DNA from: Streptomyces sp. NBC_01231
GTDB taxonomy: Bacteria > Actinomycetota > Actinomycetes > Streptomycetales > Streptomycetaceae
Assembly: GCA_035999765.1 (NCBI GenBank)
Contig: CP108521.1
Location: 10,788,001-10,852,000 of the forward strand
Length of the DNA: 64,000 nucleotides
Reading direction: 5' to 3'
The position numbers and the translations under genes are program-made. Shown here one piece after another: positions 62,459 through 64,000 of the stretch (its first letter is position 1; the number at the start of each line of letters is the position of its first letter). The notes below the pieces were generated by a model that was not told the DNA's origin, made no database searches, and saw only the letters and a program-made list of their open reading frames with translations.

Positions 62459-62580
62459 GTGATGCCCTGCAGCTGTCCGCCGGAGTTCCGCCGCAAGGTT
62501 CTCGATCTTGTTGCATCCGGAAGGAAAGTCGCCGAGGTCCTCCGGCTCCTCGGTATCAACGACCGGACGATCTATGGCGT
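62459..62580 (+). pseudogene. IS3-family OrfA N-terminal fragment
   Basis: About 38 codons read [34 protein letters not shown]. This is the HTH opening of IS3-type OrfA. It is fused in frame to a short spacer before the ABC ATPase start, and no other part of the element remains. Confidence 0.7.
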
Positions 62581-62626
62581 CGCCAGCACTTCATTGATAC
62601 GGCGCACGGCGAGAGACGAGGAGCCC

Positions 62627-63616
62627 ATGGCCAGGAACAGTTCGGCATTAGCGATCGAGGCCTCGGGGTTAGTGAAGACGTTCGAGGGCAAGCGCGCCGT
62701 GGACGGCATCGACCTCGCCGTCGCCCGTGGCACTGTGTACGGCGTGCTCGGCCCCAACGGGGCTGGCAAGACCACGTGCGTGAAGATGCTCGCGACCCTG
62801 CTGCGGCCGGACGCCGGCGAGGCCCGCGTCTTCGGCCAGGATGTCGTAGGGGAGGCGGATGCGGTACGCTCGCGCGTCTCTCTTACCGGCCAGTACACCT
62901 CGCTGGACGAGGACCTGACCGGCACGGAGAACCTGGTACTCCTCGGCCGTCTGCTCGGCCACGGCAAGCCAGCCGCGCGGGCGCGCGCTGAGCAGTTGCT
63001 GGACGCATTCGTCCTTGCCGAGGCCGCAGGCAGGCAGGTGCGGACCTATTCCGGCGGCATGCGGCGCCGCTTGGACATCGCCGCATCCATCCTCAGCACC
63101 CCCGACCTGCTGTTTCTGGACGAGCCCACCACGGGCCTAGACCCGCGCAGCCGGAGTCAGGTGTGGGAGATCGTGCGGGTCATCGTCGATCAGGGCACCA
63201 CGGTGCTCCTCACTACGCAGTACCTGGACGAGGCCGACCAACTGGCCGCGCGGATCGCGGTGATCGACCATGGCCGAGTGATTGCTGAGGGTACGAAGGG
63301 CGAACTTAAAGCATCAGTTGGCGCGGGCTCCGTACACCTGCGGCTGAGAGATGCGACCCAGCGTGCCGCGGCCGAGCAGCTGCTGGACACGTGTTTGAAT
63401 GCCCCCGTGCAGCAGGGGGCAGATCCACTCGCCCTCAGCAGCCGGGTCTCCGGTGACCATGGCGAGTCGGTGGCGCAGGCGTCACTGGCACTGGCCGAAC
63501 TGGCCCGCAGCGGTATAGGCGTCGACAGCTTCTCGCTGGGGCAGCCCAGTCTCGACGAGGTCTTCCTCATCCTGACCGACGACTCCTCCCAGCGCCCCGA
63601 GGGGACCGCTGCCTAA
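62627..63616 (+). CDS. ABC exporter ATP-binding protein (DrrA-like)
   Basis: A 329-residue ATPase. It has Walker [17 protein letters not shown], the Q loop [15 protein letters not shown], signature [15 protein letters not shown], Walker [17 protein letters not shown], and a DrrA-type C-terminal domain ([16 protein letters not shown]). ATG 62627 follows ACGAGGAG. Codons 8 and 15 are TTA, again predicting bldA control. With the permease that follows it should export the cluster product and give self-resistance. Confidence 0.88.
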   Translation: MARNSSALAIEASGLVKTFEGKRAVDGIDLAVARGTVYGVLGPNGAGKTTCVKMLATLLRPDAGEARVFGQDVVGEADAVRSRVSLTGQYTSLDEDLTGTENLVLLGRLLGHGKPAARARAEQLLDAFVLAEAAGRQVRTYSGGMRRRLDIAASILSTPDLLFLDEPTTGLDPRSRSQVWEIVRVIVDQGTTVLLTTQYLDEADQLAARIAVIDHGRVIAEGTKGELKASVGAGSVHLRLRDATQRAAAEQLLDTCLNAPVQQGADPLALSSRVSGDHGESVAQASLALAELARSGIGVDSFSLGQPSLDEVFLILTDDSSQRPEGTAA

Positions 63617-63624
63617 TGCCGCTG

Positions 63625-63725
63625 TCAAGCCATGAGATGAAGTGGCGGTCGGGCCCAGTAGGGTCGGCGGTCGCGCAGGATCGCGCAGAGAACGTTCACC
63701 TTGTGGCGGCCCAGGGGGATCGACA
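63625..63725 (-). pseudogene. IS110-family transposase C-terminal fragment
   Basis: The leftward frame reads GRHKVNVLCAILRDRRPYW and ends shortly after at TGA (63625-63627). This resembles the extreme C-terminus of IS110 transposases (KVNVLWALLRD-like). It sits between the ATPase and permease genes of the exporter. Confidence 0.55.
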
Positions 63726-63827
63726 ACCCGAGTCATCGACGGCAGCCCGCATGAAAACCATCCCTGCCCCACCCGCGCGGTCCTAGAGTCGCGTACTCCT
63801 GGGACGCACTCAAGAAGGTAGGGCAGC

Positions 63828-64000
63828 GTGAGCAATGCCGTGACGAAGTCCGATTCCCATGCCGACGCGCACGGCCAAGAACTCGCAGCAGTCAGGGCGG
63901 AATCCCTGGTCAGGCTACTGGCCGCCGGCGAGCGTCCGCCCCGGCCCAGCGCGCTGGCGGCCTCGGCGGCCTTCGGCTGGCGGGCCATGTTGAAGATCAA
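63828..64000 (+). CDS. ABC-2 exporter permease (DrrB-like), 5' part only
   Basis: A partial gene that runs off the window. GTG 63828 begins SNAVTKSDSHADAHGQELAA and reaches SAAFGWRAMLKI, the line that precedes the first helix in DrrB-type permeases. It is in the same direction as the DrrA-like ATPase, 212 bp downstream. No membrane helix falls inside the window yet, so the call rests on this N-terminal motif and the neighbour. Confidence 0.65.
   Translation, partial: MSNAVTKSDSHADAHGQELAAVRAESLVRLLAAGERPPRPSALAASAAFGWRAMLKI

Overview
The window looks like a Streptomyces chromosome segment. It is very GC-rich, uses GTG starts freely, has rare TTA (bldA-type) codons, and carries families typical of the genus (DUF6243, DUF6197, RRQL zinc-binding protein, large LuxR/LAL regulator, class F sortase). 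Most of it is accessory DNA. Three small-molecule or peptide pathways sit among decayed integrative-element genes, insertion-sequence scraps and chimeric gene fragments. I found no rRNA, tRNA or CRISPR array.

Layout. 0-8 kb: remnant of an actinobacterial integrative element, with a tyrosine integrase, small element genes and an FtsK/TraB-type transfer gene broken into several frames, plus a secreted calcium-repeat protein. 8-18.6 kb: a terpenoid or meroterpenoid locus (TauD oxygenase, O-methyltransferase, FAD monooxygenase, squalene-cyclase-like protein, UbiA prenyltransferase, long-chain-type prenyl synthase, HisC-like aminotransferase, P450). The cyclase, UbiA, synthase and aminotransferase genes form one tightly coupled operon. 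The P450 is flanked by IS1380 scraps. 18.7-23.2 kb: more element debris, an HxlR regulator with a hydrolase and a SnoaL-like protein, and a truncated cas3 carrying a (His-Ser)10 microsatellite. 23.3-27.3 kb: a compact RiPP-type locus made of a candidate short precursor, a B12-binding radical SAM enzyme, a DUF5825 protein and an MFS exporter. 27.3-43 kb: an ABC exporter divergent from a two-component system, then a graveyard of IS5, IS110, IS481 and IS1182 pieces with fragments of a flavin monooxygenase, a GH3 glycosidase and a YedK peptidase, plus WYL and VOC genes. One piece is a 48-nt copy of a response-regulator gene located 8.4 kb away, next to a 57-bp inverted repeat. 43-50.3 kb: small genes including a possible toxin/antitoxin pair, then a class F sortase, its likely substrate and a two-component system. 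50.3-52.1 kb: a three-part chimera of HNH, NTPase and GH125 fragments. 52.5-64 kb: a 7-deazapurine (preQ0) cluster with queC, queD, queE and folE homologues, two glycosyltransferases, a UDP-glucuronate-decarboxylase-like enzyme, a methyltransferase, a LAL regulator and an ABC exporter that runs off the window end.

How the genes work together (inference). In the last cluster FolE, QueD, QueE and QueC would convert GTP to preQ0. With no QueF, Tgt or DpdA in view, preQ0 would be glycosylated and methylated into a secreted nucleoside-like product, under a regulator whose gene has three TTA codons. In the terpenoid locus a long polyprenyl diphosphate would be joined to an acceptor by UbiA, epoxidised by the FAD enzyme, cyclised from the epoxide, and finished by the P450, TauD and O-methyltransferase. 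Many genes show single-base frameshifts, so both true decay and assembly error must be considered.
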